From assembly GCA_002707695.1 (NCBI GenBank), contig PANR01000020.1:1-42394 (forward strand): 42,394 nucleotides of DNA, in the 5' to 3' direction. The notes beneath the pieces were generated by a model. That model did not search any database and was not told the DNA's origin. It was given only the letters and a program-made list of their open reading frames with translations. Both the position numbers and the translations under genes were made by a program. The stretch is from Legionellaceae bacterium. GTDB lineage: Bacteria > Pseudomonadota > Gammaproteobacteria > UBA12402. Each line of letters opens with the position of its first letter. Positions within the stretch are counted from its first letter, which is position 1. Below, piece after piece: positions 34,739 to 42,394 of this stretch.

Positions 34739-35466
34739 ATAGCTAACAACCGCCCGCCATCGACGGCAATAATTTGGCCTGTTAAATAATCGTTCTGAAG
34801 AATAAATAAAATGGTTTGCGCGATATTCTCTGGCGAACCCGCCCGCTTAAGTGCCACACGATTGAGGATGCTCGTCTGCACTTTTTCAGGCATCCCCTCA
34901 TCTGGCCACATGATCATGCCAGGCGCCACGCCGTTAACACGGATCTCAGGCGCAAGATCACGGGCAAGTGACATGGTCATCATCGCTAAGGCAGCCTTGG
35001 CCATACAATATACCGAGTGTTGCTGCAGAGGCCGCTTGGCGTGCACATCAACCATATTGACGATGCAGCCTTGCTGTTTCTTCAAATGCTCCGCAGCGGC
35101 CTGCGCCAAAAATAAAGGGGCCTTGGCATTAGTATTAAATAAATCTTGCCAATGCTGCTCTGTTATTTCACCCACAGGTGTCGGGTAAAAACTTGAAGCA
35201 TTATTAATGAGCACATCTAACTGACCAAATGTTGAAACCACTTTCTCAACCAGCGCTGGTAAACCAGCTGTATCAGCAAGATCGGCACCAATAGCAATGG
35301 CAGATTCAGCACGCTGCTGATTGAAGGTTTCTGCCAGCGCTTCTGCCGCCTCAGCAGAACGATGATAATGGATAGCCACCTTAGCGCCAGCGGCGTGGAG
35401 TGCTGTTGCCGTCACTGCGCCCACTCTTTTGGCTGCACCCGTAATTAATACGACCTTATCTTGCAT
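34735..35466 (-). CDS. Pteridine reductase-like SDR
   Basis: A 243-aa short-chain dehydrogenase. The cofactor motif is TGAAKRVGAVTA; the TGxxxRxG form typical of pteridine reductases (FolM/PTR1), rather than TGxxxGxG, points to reduction of dihydropteridines with NADPH. LINNASSFYPTPVGE, and the catalytic YCMAKAA (Tyr, Lys), follow, with the Asp-rich AVDGGRLL at the end. It starts 29 bp from the divergent MidA-type gene. The role may be in folate/monapterin metabolism, which fits the folate enzymes metF and metH elsewhere, but they are not linked. Confidence 0.85.
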   Translation of the reverse strand: MQDKVVLITGAAKRVGAVTATALHAAGAKVAIHYHRSAEAAEALAETFNQQRAESAIAIGADLADTAGLPALVEKVVSTFGQLDVLINNASSFYPTPVGEITEQHWQDLFNTNAKAPLFLAQAAAEHLKKQQGCIVNMVDVHAKRPLQQHSVYCMAKAALAMMTMSLARDLAPEIRVNGVAPGMIMWPDEGMPEKVQTSILNRVALKRAGSPENIAQTILFILQNDYLTGQIIAVDGGRLLAI

Positions 35467-35495
35467 ATCCTACATCCTTTGTTCATAATTAGCTC

Positions 35496-36692
35496 ATGCC
35501 GAACCAATTCAATCTATCACTTAGTCTACCGCAGCCAAGCGAAGCAGAACAAGCCCATAGTCGCGCCTGTCATGAATACATTGAAAAAATTATTGAAGAA
35601 GCCGGTGGAAAAATCCCATTTAGCCAATTTATGGAGCTAGCGTTATACACGCCCGACTTGGGTTATTACACCAGCGCGAAAGAAAAGTTTGGCCGAGAAG
35701 GTGATTTTGTCACCGGGCCTGAGCTCACACCACTGTTTGGTCAATGTATTGCACAGCAGTGCCAGCAAGTCATTCAAACATTACGTCGACAATGCGACAA
35801 CAACACCCCTATTGATCTATTAGAATTAGGCGCCGGCTCAGGCAAACTCGCTGAACAAGTCCTCACTCTGCTTGACGAACTGCATTTTTTGCCTGATCAC
35901 TATTATATTTTAGAACCAAGCAAACATTTACAAACGCAACAACGTGCATATCTCAAAAAGCAATGTCCTCACTTAGCCACTCGTGTTGTTTGGCTCAATC
36001 GTCTACCAAAAAAAGCGTTGACTGGTATGATTATTGCTAATGAGGTATTAGATGCACTGCCTATTGAACGTTTTACCATTCAAAAACAGCAAGTGCAGCA
36101 GTATTTTGTCAGCATTGATAACGGTGAGTTGGTTTTTCAATTTGAGCCTGCTAGCGAAGCACTGTTAACAACACTCAACAGCGGCTATCTCTGTCCGCCT
36201 TATGAAACCGATAACTATCATTCCGAAATTAATTTGATGCTAGCTGACTGGTTGAAAAACTTAAGCAACAGTTTAGCAAAAGGCGTCATGCTTTTTGTCG
36301 ACTATGGCTACACTAACAACGAATATTATCATCCTGACAGAAAAGATGGCACGCTGGCCTGTTATTATCAACACCACCAGCATAGCAACCCGCTCATTTT
36401 GACCGGCATACAAGATATTTCTGCGCACGTGAATTTTACCTTACTCGCAAAATGTGCCATCAGTGCGAATTTACAAGTTGATGGTTTTTGCAATCAGGCC
36501 TCATTTTTATTGTCTTCAGGATTGCCACAATTTTTGGAAAAATCCCCAAGCGCGCAAACACAACAAGCCGTCCGCAAACTGACACTCCCTGGTGAAATGG
36601 GTGAAGCATGCAAAGTCATTGCGCTTAGCAAGCACTACGAAGATGATCCTTTGTTGGGTTTCCTGCTAAATGATTTGAGATGCAAACTTTAG
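35496..36692 (+). CDS. MidA/NDUFAF7-type SAM methyltransferase
   Basis: A 398-aa protein of the MidA family (COG1565), whose mitochondrial member methylates an Arg of complex I subunit NDUFS2. Features: an N-terminal region ISFSQFMELALYTPDLGYY, the dataset-typical GDFVTGPELTPLFGQC, the SAM-binding motif LLELGAGSGKLAEQV, IANEVLDALPIERF, and FVDYGYTNNEYYHPDRKDGT. It is close to the family length. It converges on the LuxR-type gene (2 bp). Its target in bacteria is poorly known; complex I is plausible. Confidence 0.88.
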   Translation: MPNQFNLSLSLPQPSEAEQAHSRACHEYIEKIIEEAGGKIPFSQFMELALYTPDLGYYTSAKEKFGREGDFVTGPELTPLFGQCIAQQCQQVIQTLRRQCDNNTPIDLLELGAGSGKLAEQVLTLLDELHFLPDHYYILEPSKHLQTQQRAYLKKQCPHLATRVVWLNRLPKKALTGMIIANEVLDALPIERFTIQKQQVQQYFVSIDNGELVFQFEPASEALLTTLNSGYLCPPYETDNYHSEINLMLADWLKNLSNSLAKGVMLFVDYGYTNNEYYHPDRKDGTLACYYQHHQHSNPLILTGIQDISAHVNFTLLAKCAISANLQVDGFCNQASFLLSSGLPQFLEKSPSAQTQQAVRKLTLPGEMGEACKVIALSKHYEDDPLLGFLLNDLRCKL

Positions 36693-36693
36693 C

Positions 36694-37425
36694 TTACTCA
36701 GCCACATCATCAATATCACCAAGCTTATCAAACACGAGTGGCTCAGATGCAGATGCAGTGGCAGGAAATGACATCGTAGCGCCATAACCTTTATTTAACG
36801 CTTTAGCAATTAACTCGGATTTGTTTTTGCATTGAAACTTCGTTTTTAAGTGGCTGATGTGCGCTTCAACCGTGCGGTGAGAAATATTGAGAAACCGTGC
36901 AATCTCTTTTGCTGTTTTGCCGCGAAGCAAAAAGAATAAACAATCATTTTCTCGCGGCGAAATATTAATTTCTGGCTCGGACGCTAATCGATACAAGCCT
37001 TCAAAACCATCTAAATGCGCAAGCTGATTAAAATGTCTGGCAAAATCAACATCCATGATTTCAATCGCCTGACAAACTAATCCTATCAAATCACCCTGTT
37101 CATTTTTCCAAGGCAACTTTTGATTGAAAAAAAGAAAACAGCGGCCGTCTTTATCCTTGCCTGGCTGCAGTGCAGTGTAGGTTTTTCCATTGAATGCATC
37201 GCGCTCTTGTTTTAAGTAAAAACGAGAAAAATCAGACCAAACCAATTGTGTATCATCACGGCCCTCAATGTCTTTTACACGTCGAAACCCGGTATAGCGC
37301 AAAAATTCTGAATTGCAGTATAAAATCTCATGCTTTAATGTTTTGTAACTCACCAGTCCTTCGAGAGCATCCAAATGAGTATTGATCGTTGGTGAACGAG
37401 AGAGCGACGCAAGTGAAATGGCCAT
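36694..37425 (-). CDS. PAS-LuxR transcriptional regulator
   Basis: A 243-aa regulator with an N-terminal PAS-like sensor (residues about 25-130: EILYCNSEFLRYTGFRRVKDIEGRDD, typical of PAS) and a C-terminal LuxR helix-turn-helix (residues about 155-215: ISPRENDCLFFLLRGKTAKEIARFLNISHRTVEAHISHLKTKF). No receiver domain is seen, so it probably senses a small ligand or redox state. The AGGAG ribosome site precedes ATG 37425. Such PAS-LuxR proteins are numerous in Legionella/Coxiella. It lies 65 bp from the C-terminus of the STAND gene on the same strand, but downstream of it, so it may be read through from that operon. Confidence 0.87.
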   Translation of the reverse strand: MAISLASLSRSPTINTHLDALEGLVSYKTLKHEILYCNSEFLRYTGFRRVKDIEGRDDTQLVWSDFSRFYLKQERDAFNGKTYTALQPGKDKDGRCFLFFNQKLPWKNEQGDLIGLVCQAIEIMDVDFARHFNQLAHLDGFEGLYRLASEPEINISPRENDCLFFLLRGKTAKEIARFLNISHRTVEAHISHLKTKFQCKNKSELIAKALNKGYGATMSFPATASASEPLVFDKLGDIDDVAE

Positions 37426-37490
37426 TTCTTATTCTCCTCCAAGAGCGGGCTAACCATGCGGTCGATTGTAGCACAGCGAGGACTGATTGC

Positions 37491-40400
37491 CTATAGCGCC
37501 CCGTTCATGAACGAAGAGCAACGAGAGATTCTTTTCTCAGTAGAATCGTTAACGCAATCTGTGTAACCAGAGTACGACGCACTCCTTCTAGGTTCTCGCC
37601 TTGGTTTTGGTTTGCGCGGCGGCCTGAACAAGCTAGGTTGGAGGGGAAAAATGGGCTCATGCGCTTCCTCCTCTGCTACACGTGGCAACGTAAGTTCACG
37701 GTCACTCAAGCGAGCAAACTTAGTACCATAATGAGCGAGCATACGCATACTGCGAACATCATCCATATCCCATAGTTCTTGTTCAGATAAATACACACTC
37801 GCGCGATCGTGTTTTGTCATGCCATCCCAATAATTCAACTGCTCCACAAAATCTTCTTTATCATGAGGTGACTCAATATCACGATCAACAGACAAAACAT
37901 GTAAAAGAAGATTTGCAACATCATTGAGTAATTTATGGCTTCGACTATGGACACCCGGCGCACCGCCAGCTCCATCTTGATGATCAGAAGAACTTGATGC
38001 TTTCCTTTTTTTCTTAGCAGGCACATACAAAGGCGGATGAACCACCATGCACAAATCAAGTTTCGGTAAATTGCGACGGAACTGCTCTCTCACCGCCTCA
38101 AAGTCAGCGGACGCGTGCGTTGGGCATAGAAGTAGCGCGCGATCACGCACAAAGTGAGACAAGCGCTCTAATCCAGGCCTTATAACATCTGCATTAACCG
38201 ATAGAAATAAGCTTGCATAATCAGGGCCGCAATAAACAATCTGATCTACGGCATAACCATTTGCCAGATCATCAACAAGCTTGGCGAGCTTTTGTTCGTC
38301 AGGGATGGGGAATTCTTTTTTAGCCATCAACTTTTTAGCATTGCCCCAATTAATATTCACCCCGATGACGTGTCTACCGTTTTTATCAGAATGATTATCC
38401 TCTGCATCAACCGCGCCCTCTTCTTTCTCCGGATATTTCGCTTTCAATTTATTGCCAAGCAACTCACCCACTCGCTGTGTATTATCACCAACAATCACCA
38501 CAGCTTTTTTGGAAAACTCTAACCCTTGTTGGAATGCACGCGTCAAATAAGGATAGTTATTAGGCAATCGTTCAAAAAAGAGATCAACGCCTTCTAAATA
38601 TGCATCGTAAAGTTTACGATTTGAAAATGGCGAAAGTACGGTATTAACAAAATCTTTAAAAACCCAACCATTTTCGTCAAATTCGTTTTCATCAAGCTTT
38701 GTTTTAGGGCCTGTCATTTCAAAATAATTCATGTAATCAGTCACCGATCTGGCAAGATGAGCACGACCTTTTTCTTTATCGCCATTAAGATAAAAAATAA
38801 CCGAAAGCTTTGCCAAAGCTTCAATAACACGCCGATCAATCGGTAATCGCGCTGATTTAACGTTATCTTCGCTATAAGAAGGCCCCTCTGGCAAAGACAT
38901 TTTAGTGAGCTGACGAGCGCAGACCTCAATCGCCTGCTTATAATTTTTTGCCAACGCATACAAGCTGGCTAAAGAAACACTTAAGGTTAACCGATCCCAT
39001 ATACTACCCCCTTTAAACCCAAGTGCATCCGTTAATATTTTTTTTGCTGACTGATATTTTTTGTCAGCTAAGCGGTGGTTACCTGATTTTTTAGCCTGCA
39101 TGTATTCAAACATTTTAATCTTAGCAAGCTTTTCAAGATTTAACACAATCGCTCGAGTATTTTTACCAAAGACCAATTGTTTAAGCCGGATGGATTCATT
39201 CGAATACTTGCTCGCTTTTTTAAGAGATTCGTCATCTGTATTAGGCTGGTAAATACCGATATATGAACGTGCGATCGTTCCATAGGAAACAGCTCGGTCG
39301 ACGGCGTACTCACTTTTCTGACACATATCAGGATGTTCTTTTTCTAGTTTTTGATAAATACCAACCGCTTCTTTCGCTCTTGCAATGGATTTTCCACGTT
39401 TTTTACGACAATCATAAATGCCTGCTTGAATTGTCAATAATTTGGCTTGAATAGACAAATATTCAAAGCTTTGTTTTTTACTAAAGGATGCAAGCAAATT
39501 CATTCCGTGCATGACATATTCATGCGCCTTCCAATAACTATGTTGTTCATATAAATAATAAGCTGCTAATTGGCTGGTAAGTTTTAGAATATAATAAATA
39601 CCCTCATCACCTAATTTAGCTTTGATTTCTCTGAGTTCTTCAGGTGTCCGTCGCAATTTCAAATCACTTAACTTATAACCTTCACCCTCAACGAAACCAT
39701 CGTGCCTAAAGTGTCTGAATTTTATATTAACCACAGATGCCACTATGTTTTCAGCGTGTGCCAACAACGCCCTAAATTTGACTAGCTGATCGCCTGGCGT
39801 GAGATGGTGGTATTTATCGTATTTGAATTCATCTGAAAATTTGGCTAAAAATCCACGCATCACCCCTATTGAGTGCTCAGAAAATCCTTTTACAACCGGA
39901 TAACTCTCTGGCCTGTAAATTTTTGAAAAAATCACTTTGGATAAAATGCTCTGAAATTTTTGGTGGAAGCGATACTCGCTATTAAATTCGCCCTCAACAC
40001 CCACCGTGAGCAACCCTTGACTCAACAAGCGGTTAATCACTCGACTCATATCAACATCAGGAAAAAATACTTTTAGCATCTTTTTGCTAAGATGATTCGG
40101 ATCTAACAAAGTCAGCACCGCTAACACCTTGCTTGCATCGTCGGACAATTTATCCAACCAGATTCGATCGGCAAGCAATGCAATTTGTTGATCTATGCGG
40201 TAATCTACTTCTTCTAACTCATCCTCCATTTCGGCTAATGCTTTAAAAAATTCATCAATATACGATTTGCTTCGTTTATTAAGCGAATGAAAAATGGAAT
40301 CAACGAAAATTGGGAGTCCACCAAAAATTTTATGAATCAATTGAGCAAGACCTTCGGGTAGGTGGTCAGCAAATAAAAATTCAGCGTACTCTACCACGTC

Positions 40401-41192
40401 TTTTTCACCCCAATCAGACAATTTGAATGGCGTTTGTCCCGCTGAATTGAACGACGCAGCGACACTCTCCGAACACGTTGTGCCAATGGCGATAATATTT
40501 TTATTACGCCTTAAAATATCATCTGTAAAAAACTCATCAATCAACTGTGTCGATGCATTGTAATTATCAAAAAAGAGTACGACCTTTTTCTTCTTGCGTT
40601 TAAAATGATTAATGCATGCCCATATGCGCGCCCTAAGTCGACGAATACTTTCTTTTTTCTCTTTGACCTCAACGCCTCTTGTCTTGATCACCTCTTCCAC
40701 TTGTGTTTTTAAATCACCCGCGGCATCTAAAGTAATAATTTCGTACTCACCCGTTTTAGCTAATCTGGCAAGATGACGCTTGACCAAGTAGGTTTTACCA
40801 GCGCCAGATGCGCCGACTATCATCGCTTTTCGGCTAGACGTTGATTCGGTTTGCGCTTGAAGATGCTTCATCGCTAATTCACGACCAAATACTGTGTCAC
40901 GCATCTCCTCACGAGAACGAACAAACCGAACCGGCTCTTCAAATCTCAAAGGTGGCGCAGGACCACCCTCTGGTGAAGACCTATCACCCCCATCGCCTTC
41001 CATGGCTTGTGGTGAAGGCGCTGCGCTGAAATGGGCGTGTTCAATATGAACGCCGCCCTCAACGTGAGTCCCTGCGAATGCAGCTTGATCAATCAAAGTA
41101 GCGTCAACATTACCATCAACTTTAGCACCAGGTCCAACCACCGTGGTGTTGCGGTTTACTGAATTTGCATGGATGCCATCTCGTGCGTTCAT
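37491..41192 (-). CDS. STAND (NLR-like) NTPase with TPR repeats and N-terminal signalling motifs
   Basis: A 1233-aa protein. Its extreme N-terminus carries two related motifs (TTVVGPGAKVDGNVDA near 16-31 and FAGTHVEGGVHIEH near 39-52). A P-loop NTPase follows: Walker A VGASGAGKTYLVK (about 126-138), Walker B VVLFFDNYN (204-212), a sensor-like IIAIGTTCSES, and the NB-ARC/STAND-type GLP motif FGGLPIFVD (290-298), then a winged-helix region. Residues about 560-870 are helix pairs consistent with TPRs (e.g. YKQAIEVCARQLTKMS, KASKYSNESIRLKQLVFG). The C-terminus has an unrecognised alpha/beta region (VVIVGDNTQRVGELLGNKL, VIGVNINWGNAKKL) and a basic tail. Its ATG overlaps the stop of the upstream gene by 4 bp. 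Likely a sensor that oligomerises on binding a trigger and activates its partner. Confidence 0.75.
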   Translation of the reverse strand: MNARDGIHANSVNRNTTVVGPGAKVDGNVDATLIDQAAFAGTHVEGGVHIEHAHFSAAPSPQAMEGDGGDRSSPEGGPAPPLRFEEPVRFVRSREEMRDTVFGRELAMKHLQAQTESTSSRKAMIVGASGAGKTYLVKRHLARLAKTGEYEIITLDAAGDLKTQVEEVIKTRGVEVKEKKESIRRLRARIWACINHFKRKKKKVVLFFDNYNASTQLIDEFFTDDILRRNKNIIAIGTTCSESVAASFNSAGQTPFKLSDWGEKDVVEYAEFLFADHLPEGLAQLIHKIFGGLPIFVDSIFHSLNKRSKSYIDEFFKALAEMEDELEEVDYRIDQQIALLADRIWLDKLSDDASKVLAVLTLLDPNHLSKKMLKVFFPDVDMSRVINRLLSQGLLTVGVEGEFNSEYRFHQKFQSILSKVIFSKIYRPESYPVVKGFSEHSIGVMRGFLAKFSDEFKYDKYHHLTPGDQLVKFRALLAHAENIVASVVNIKFRHFRHDGFVEGEGYKLSDLKLRRTPEELREIKAKLGDEGIYYILKLTSQLAAYYLYEQHSYWKAHEYVMHGMNLLASFSKKQSFEYLSIQAKLLTIQAGIYDCRKKRGKSIARAKEAVGIYQKLEKEHPDMCQKSEYAVDRAVSYGTIARSYIGIYQPNTDDESLKKASKYSNESIRLKQLVFGKNTRAIVLNLEKLAKIKMFEYMQAKKSGNHRLADKKYQSAKKILTDALGFKGGSIWDRLTLSVSLASLYALAKNYKQAIEVCARQLTKMSLPEGPSYSEDNVKSARLPIDRRVIEALAKLSVIFYLNGDKEKGRAHLARSVTDYMNYFEMTGPKTKLDENEFDENGWVFKDFVNTVLSPFSNRKLYDAYLEGVDLFFERLPNNYPYLTRAFQQGLEFSKKAVVIVGDNTQRVGELLGNKLKAKYPEKEEGAVDAEDNHSDKNGRHVIGVNINWGNAKKLMAKKEFPIPDEQKLAKLVDDLANGYAVDQIVYCGPDYASLFLSVNADVIRPGLERLSHFVRDRALLLCPTHASADFEAVREQFRRNLPKLDLCMVVHPPLYVPAKKKRKASSSSDHQDGAGGAPGVHSRSHKLLNDVANLLLHVLSVDRDIESPHDKEDFVEQLNYWDGMTKHDRASVYLSEQELWDMDDVRSMRMLAHYGTKFARLSDRELTLPRVAEEEAHEPIFPLQPSLFRPPRKPKPRREPRRSASYSGYTDCVNDSTEKRISRCSSFMNGAL

Positions 41193-42151
41193 ACGTTTGT
41201 TGGTCCTTGCGTTAAAGGGCGAGAAGCTGCCTCCCCCGATGCTGGATCAGCACCTGCTGCTTGTGGGGCTCGCGCCGCCTGTTCGCGGGCCAGCGCTACC
41301 ATTGCCGCTTCAGTGGCTGGCGCTGGTTGTTCATCTATTTTTCTTGCAGCCAGCTTACTATCAACCATACCATCATGCTCTTCCACATTTATTTCATCGC
41401 CTGTATATTTAGAACCACTGTGAAGAACACCTCCTTTTCGGTTTCTAGCCGGAGCTCTCTGCAAAACGCCACCTGCTTCACGCATAATACCCAGCAAGAA
41501 CTGTTGATCTGCAGCGCTTGCGCCCTCAACAGCCGTCGTCTTAACTTGCACCCCATAACGCTTCACATTTATCTTACCGTCGTATTCTGCTCCTTCACCT
41601 AATACCCAAAACTCGTCTGTTGGCATATCATCACTGATTGGTCTATCTAACATTGACTGCATCATAGAAGTAAGAGTCTCAAGCGCTTCTTCTAACCCCT
41701 CCAGCATCTCTAACTCAGCTTCTTCCATCGTTTTGATAGTTTCCAAGTCAGCTTGAATGGCCGCGCGATCATGCTTTGCGTCCAATATATCTGCCATATG
41801 ATCCTTGACAGACTGCACTTGTAATACAACCGAAAAAGTTTGAGTCAACTCGCCTATTTTTTTGTTAATATCACCAAGATCACTTTCATATGCTTGAGCC
41901 CTTACAAACTTAATCAAGAAATGTTTTCCGCTAAACTTCTTAATTAAGCTATTTGCTTCATTCAGCACTTCTTTAAGATCGGTTAATGCTTGCTTATTTT
42001 TAGCATTAACTACATTGCCCCCTGCATCTTGGATTGCCGTTAACAAGCTTTTAACCCGCTTGCCAATTAACTGAGCTTGCTCTTTATTTTTTTGAGCCGC
42101 CTCGATTTGCGCGTACAACTGTTTTGCAACTTCTAAGATATCACTCCACAT
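41189..42151 (-). CDS. Four-helix-bundle (MLKL/HeLo-like) putative cell-death effector
   Basis: A 320-aa protein (start ATG 42151, GAGGAG 6 nt upstream; an ATG 15 bp earlier lacks it). Residues about 5-115 form an amphipathic helical bundle: RVKSLLTAIQDAG, ALTDLKEVLNEANSLIKKFSGK, LIKFVRAQAYESDLGDINKK, IGELTQTFSVVLQVQ. This layout strongly resembles the N-terminal four-helix domain of MLKL, plant RPW8/MCA and fungal HeLo proteins, which permeabilise membranes. Two short motif copies follow: WVLGEGAEYDGKINVKRYG (182-200) and GVLHSGSKYTGDEINVEEHD (241-260). The last ~55 residues are an Ala-rich linker of higher GC. It is coupled to the STAND gene by ATGA overlap. Function is inferred from architecture; no experimental homologue is claimed. 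Confidence 0.65.
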   Translation of the reverse strand: MWSDILEVAKQLYAQIEAAQKNKEQAQLIGKRVKSLLTAIQDAGGNVVNAKNKQALTDLKEVLNEANSLIKKFSGKHFLIKFVRAQAYESDLGDINKKIGELTQTFSVVLQVQSVKDHMADILDAKHDRAAIQADLETIKTMEEAELEMLEGLEEALETLTSMMQSMLDRPISDDMPTDEFWVLGEGAEYDGKINVKRYGVQVKTTAVEGASAADQQFLLGIMREAGGVLQRAPARNRKGGVLHSGSKYTGDEINVEEHDGMVDSKLAARKIDEQPAPATEAAMVALAREQAARAPQAAGADPASGEAASRPLTQGPTNV

Positions 42152-42249
42152 GGTTATTCTCCTCATATTGATGGTTTGACAAAAAAGAATGGCGGATCAT
42201 CACAGAAGAAGTGATAACTCAACGTAAGTAAGTGCTCCCCCTGTTTGTA

Positions 42250-42263
42250 GATTATTGATAATC
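42250..42263. promoter_or_regulatory. Inverted repeat upstream of the 4HB/STAND operon
   Basis: GATTAT-TG-ATAATC, a perfect 6-bp inverted repeat about 100 nt upstream of the operon start. It has a partial Fur-box look (12 of 19), too weak to name. The 42152-42394 region holds the promoter of the operon and no convincing gene. Confidence 0.3.
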
Positions 42264-42394
42264 GTTTATTCTTTTGGGTTAATACTAACAAACGCTTAGG
42301 AGAATGAAATTCGTAGAAATACGTAAAATATTGCCGAATTAAATTGTTGTACTGGTACGACCATGCGCGCATGAAAGGTATTGCTGCTCTGTGA

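Noticed and set aside
41143-41602. Plus-strand frames opposite the 4HB C-terminus
   Set aside because: Antisense shadows caused by the Ala-rich, GC-rich linker.
42244-42272. Fur box upstream of the STAND operon
   Set aside because: Only about 12 of 19 consensus positions match; too weak.
42163-42372. 69-aa minus-strand frame upstream of the 4HB gene
   Set aside because: Rich in Phe/Tyr with no family look, no ribosome site, and it covers the probable promoter of the operon.
1-42394. CRISPR array or prophage genes
   Set aside because: No regularly spaced repeats and no phage structural or integrase genes were seen.

Overview
The window is a compact bacterial chromosome segment of moderate to low GC. 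It encodes gammaproteobacterial proteins throughout: an RdgC-type recombination protein, the ffs-dnaX-ybaB-recR block, hslVU next to an FtsN-like gene, ubiC/ubiA, waaA, and a pilMN(OP)-aroK-aroB block. The mix of a GDSL phospholipase, reduced type IV pilus genes, PAS-LuxR regulators and CsrA-like hairpin motifs suggests a host-associated lineage such as Legionellales (Legionella/Coxiella-like). That placement is an inference; no rRNA gene is present to test it.

Layout. 1-4660: 3' part of a CS1-type fimbrial usher, a convergent periplasmic chaperone, a secreted GDSL lipase and rdgC. 4660-5400: a disturbed tRNA-Ser(GGA) locus with tandem duplications, a tRNA remnant and multi-hairpin DNA, then the 4.5S (SRP) RNA. 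5415-9005: dnaX, ybaB, recR, an unlisted 39-aa membrane protein, a MITE-like inverted repeat, a PLD-family nuclease and a palindromic element. 9120-13752: ABC-2 exporter, LysE-type exporter, a small winged-helix-like protein, a TetR regulator with operator-like palindromes, a divergent hfq and metF. 13921-20609: metH, ubiC, rubredoxin plus rubredoxin reductase, ubiA. 20755-28415: DMT transporter, waaA, rpe, rpiA, hslU, hslV, a SPOR-less FtsN-like protein, argS. 28468-32909: aroB, aroK, a stand-alone TfuA-like gene sitting where pilQ is normally found, then a PilO/PilP-like protein, PilN and PilM. 33437-37425: class II DAHP synthase, pteridine reductase, MidA-type methyltransferase, PAS-LuxR regulator.

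The most exciting locus is 37491-42151. It is a two-gene, translationally coupled operon. The first protein has an N-terminal four-helix-bundle domain resembling the MLKL/HeLo cell-death family and carries two copies of a short Gly-rich motif toward its C-terminus. The second is a 1233-aa STAND (NLR-like) NTPase with TPR-like repeats that carries two related motifs at its extreme N-terminus. This is the architecture of the fungal HET-S/NWD2 pair, in which the NLR passes an amyloid fold to a membrane-killing effector. I propose a bacterial HET-S-like NLR/necroptosis system, probably anti-phage or host-directed.

A second structural theme is a set of intergenic multi-hairpin elements (near 4757-4896, 5123-5210, 8883-9005, 13798-13905 and 20628-20752). 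Their stems differ in sequence but stay paired, while hexaloops of the form C-ANGGAN-G recur. That is the CsrA/RsmE recognition motif, so these may be dispersed CsrA-binding RNAs or a structured repeat family.
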